In this document: positions 63,687 through 64,000 of the stretch, piece by piece | Numbering within the stretch: position 1 is the first letter of the stretch | Layout of the letters: each line of letters opens with the position of its first letter | From: CBDCTM01 sp965222005 | GTDB lineage: Bacteria; Bacteroidota; Bacteroidia; Chitinophagales; Saprospiraceae | Length of the DNA: 64,000 nucleotides | Assembly: GCA_965222005.1 (NCBI GenBank) | Contig: OZ244935.1 | Location: 3,286,001-3,350,000 of the forward strand | Direction of reading: 5' to 3' | Program-made: the position numbers and the translations under genes | Notes under the pieces: generated by a model | Told to the model about the DNA's origin: nothing | Database searches by the model: none | The model's input: only the letters and a program-made list of their open reading frames with translations

Positions 63687-64000
63687 GCTTTGTTGCATGA
63701 ATCAAAAGATAAAGCTGTCGCTGGTTTTTCATTAAATTAAGCAACTTTTATAGGTTTCGAAATAGGCATACCTTGGGCTGTCATAATATTGAGCGTTTTG
63801 ATTTTGATACTATTTTCAATTTCCTGCCTGTTAAATATTCGAGAATAAAGCTTGTTTCCATGAATGGTTTTATAACGGAACATTGCCGTTTCAGATAAGC
63901 TTCGTCGGTGATACCCTACCTCCTTTTTCCATTCTTTTTTGCCAATTTGATCAATTCGGGTTATTGCAGCATTTCGCGGATATTCCGGAAAGTCTCCTAA
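63687..64000 (-). mobile_element. Second IS5-like element, cut by the window edge
   Basis: The end GCTTTGTTGCATGAAT (63687-63702) is identical to that of the element at 53944-55928. The transposase C-terminus lies just inside. This copy has no nested insertion and shows the empty site of the other copy. Confidence 0.88.
63737..64000 (-). CDS. IS5-like transposase, C-terminal part
   Basis: The 87 visible codons before the stop read AITRIDQIGKKEWKKEVGYH then RRSLSETAMFRYKTIHGNKL and end in MTAQGMPISKPIKVA. This is the C-terminal catalytic part (the H-R-R-S-L-x-E-T-x-M-x-R-Y-K block holds the Glu). The frame is open to the window edge. It is close to the decayed copy at 54031-54545, differing at scattered positions, and seems better preserved. 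Confidence 0.85.
   Translation of the reverse strand, partial: LGDFPEYPRNAAITRIDQIGKKEWKKEVGYHRRSLSETAMFRYKTIHGNKLYSRIFNRQEIENSIKIKTLNIMTAQGMPISKPIKVA

Noticed and set aside
1..64000. CRISPR arrays, ribosomal RNA genes, replication origin
   Set aside because: No regular spaced repeats, no rRNA-like sequence, and no DnaA-box cluster or dnaA/gyrB context were seen.

Overview
The window reads as a chromosome segment of a Bacteroidota bacterium, most likely from the Saprospirales (Saprospiraceae, Lewinella or Haliscomenobacter-like). The signs are several secreted proteins with C-terminal type IX secretion sorting domains (types A and B), promoters of the form TTTG-N19-TAnnTTTG, a hybrid two-component system with an AraC output domain, FG-GAP, BNR and PKD-rich surface proteins, and weak ribosome binding sites. 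These assignments come from reading the sequence; no database search was run.

Positions 1-19300 are mostly core genome. They hold lysA and valS, a T9SS surface protein, and a leftward operon for lipopolysaccharide core (a small outer membrane protein, waaA, rfaE1) with a good promoter. Next are two nucleotide-sugar SDR enzymes (UDP-glucuronate decarboxylase and rfbB), a T9SS-linked subtilisin-like protein, a 1.6 kb insertion sequence with a 7 bp target duplication, and the glycolytic pair gap-pgk. A tRNA-Glu with its own promoter and terminator marks the practical end of the housekeeping part.

Positions 19600-40600 are accessory and regulatory. They contain a 1364-residue hybrid sensor, twin long palindromes followed by an AAA ATPase with a PDDEXK-like C-terminus, and a two-gene unit joining a LuxI/FeeM-like acyltransferase to an ICMT-like carboxyl methyltransferase. 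After a T9SS protein comes a giant SpvB/Rhs polymorphic-toxin-like gene. That gene is split by a young IS66-family insertion with a perfect 8 bp target duplication; removing the insertion restores one open frame of 3246 codons.

Positions 40600-64000 are a patchwork. There are two separate modules of an ECF sigma factor next to a protein with one inner-membrane segment and a C-terminal outer-membrane-barrel-like domain, each with a lipoprotein nearby. Three T9SS proteins and one T9SS pseudogene lie between two inverted copies of a ~148 bp structured repeat, or just beyond them. Further right are tandem small lipoproteins and a Xre/RES toxin-antitoxin pair. Many mobile remnants are present: an IS481/IS3-like pseudogene, an IS4/IS701-like element nested in an IS5-like relic, an IS630 fragment, a group II intron 3' end, an ISL3 element, and a second IS5-like copy running off the window.

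The most promising candidates for something undescribed are the acyltransferase-methyltransferase unit (a possible N-acyl amino acid methyl ester signal), the twin-palindrome ATPase locus, and the paired sigma/trans-envelope barrel modules.
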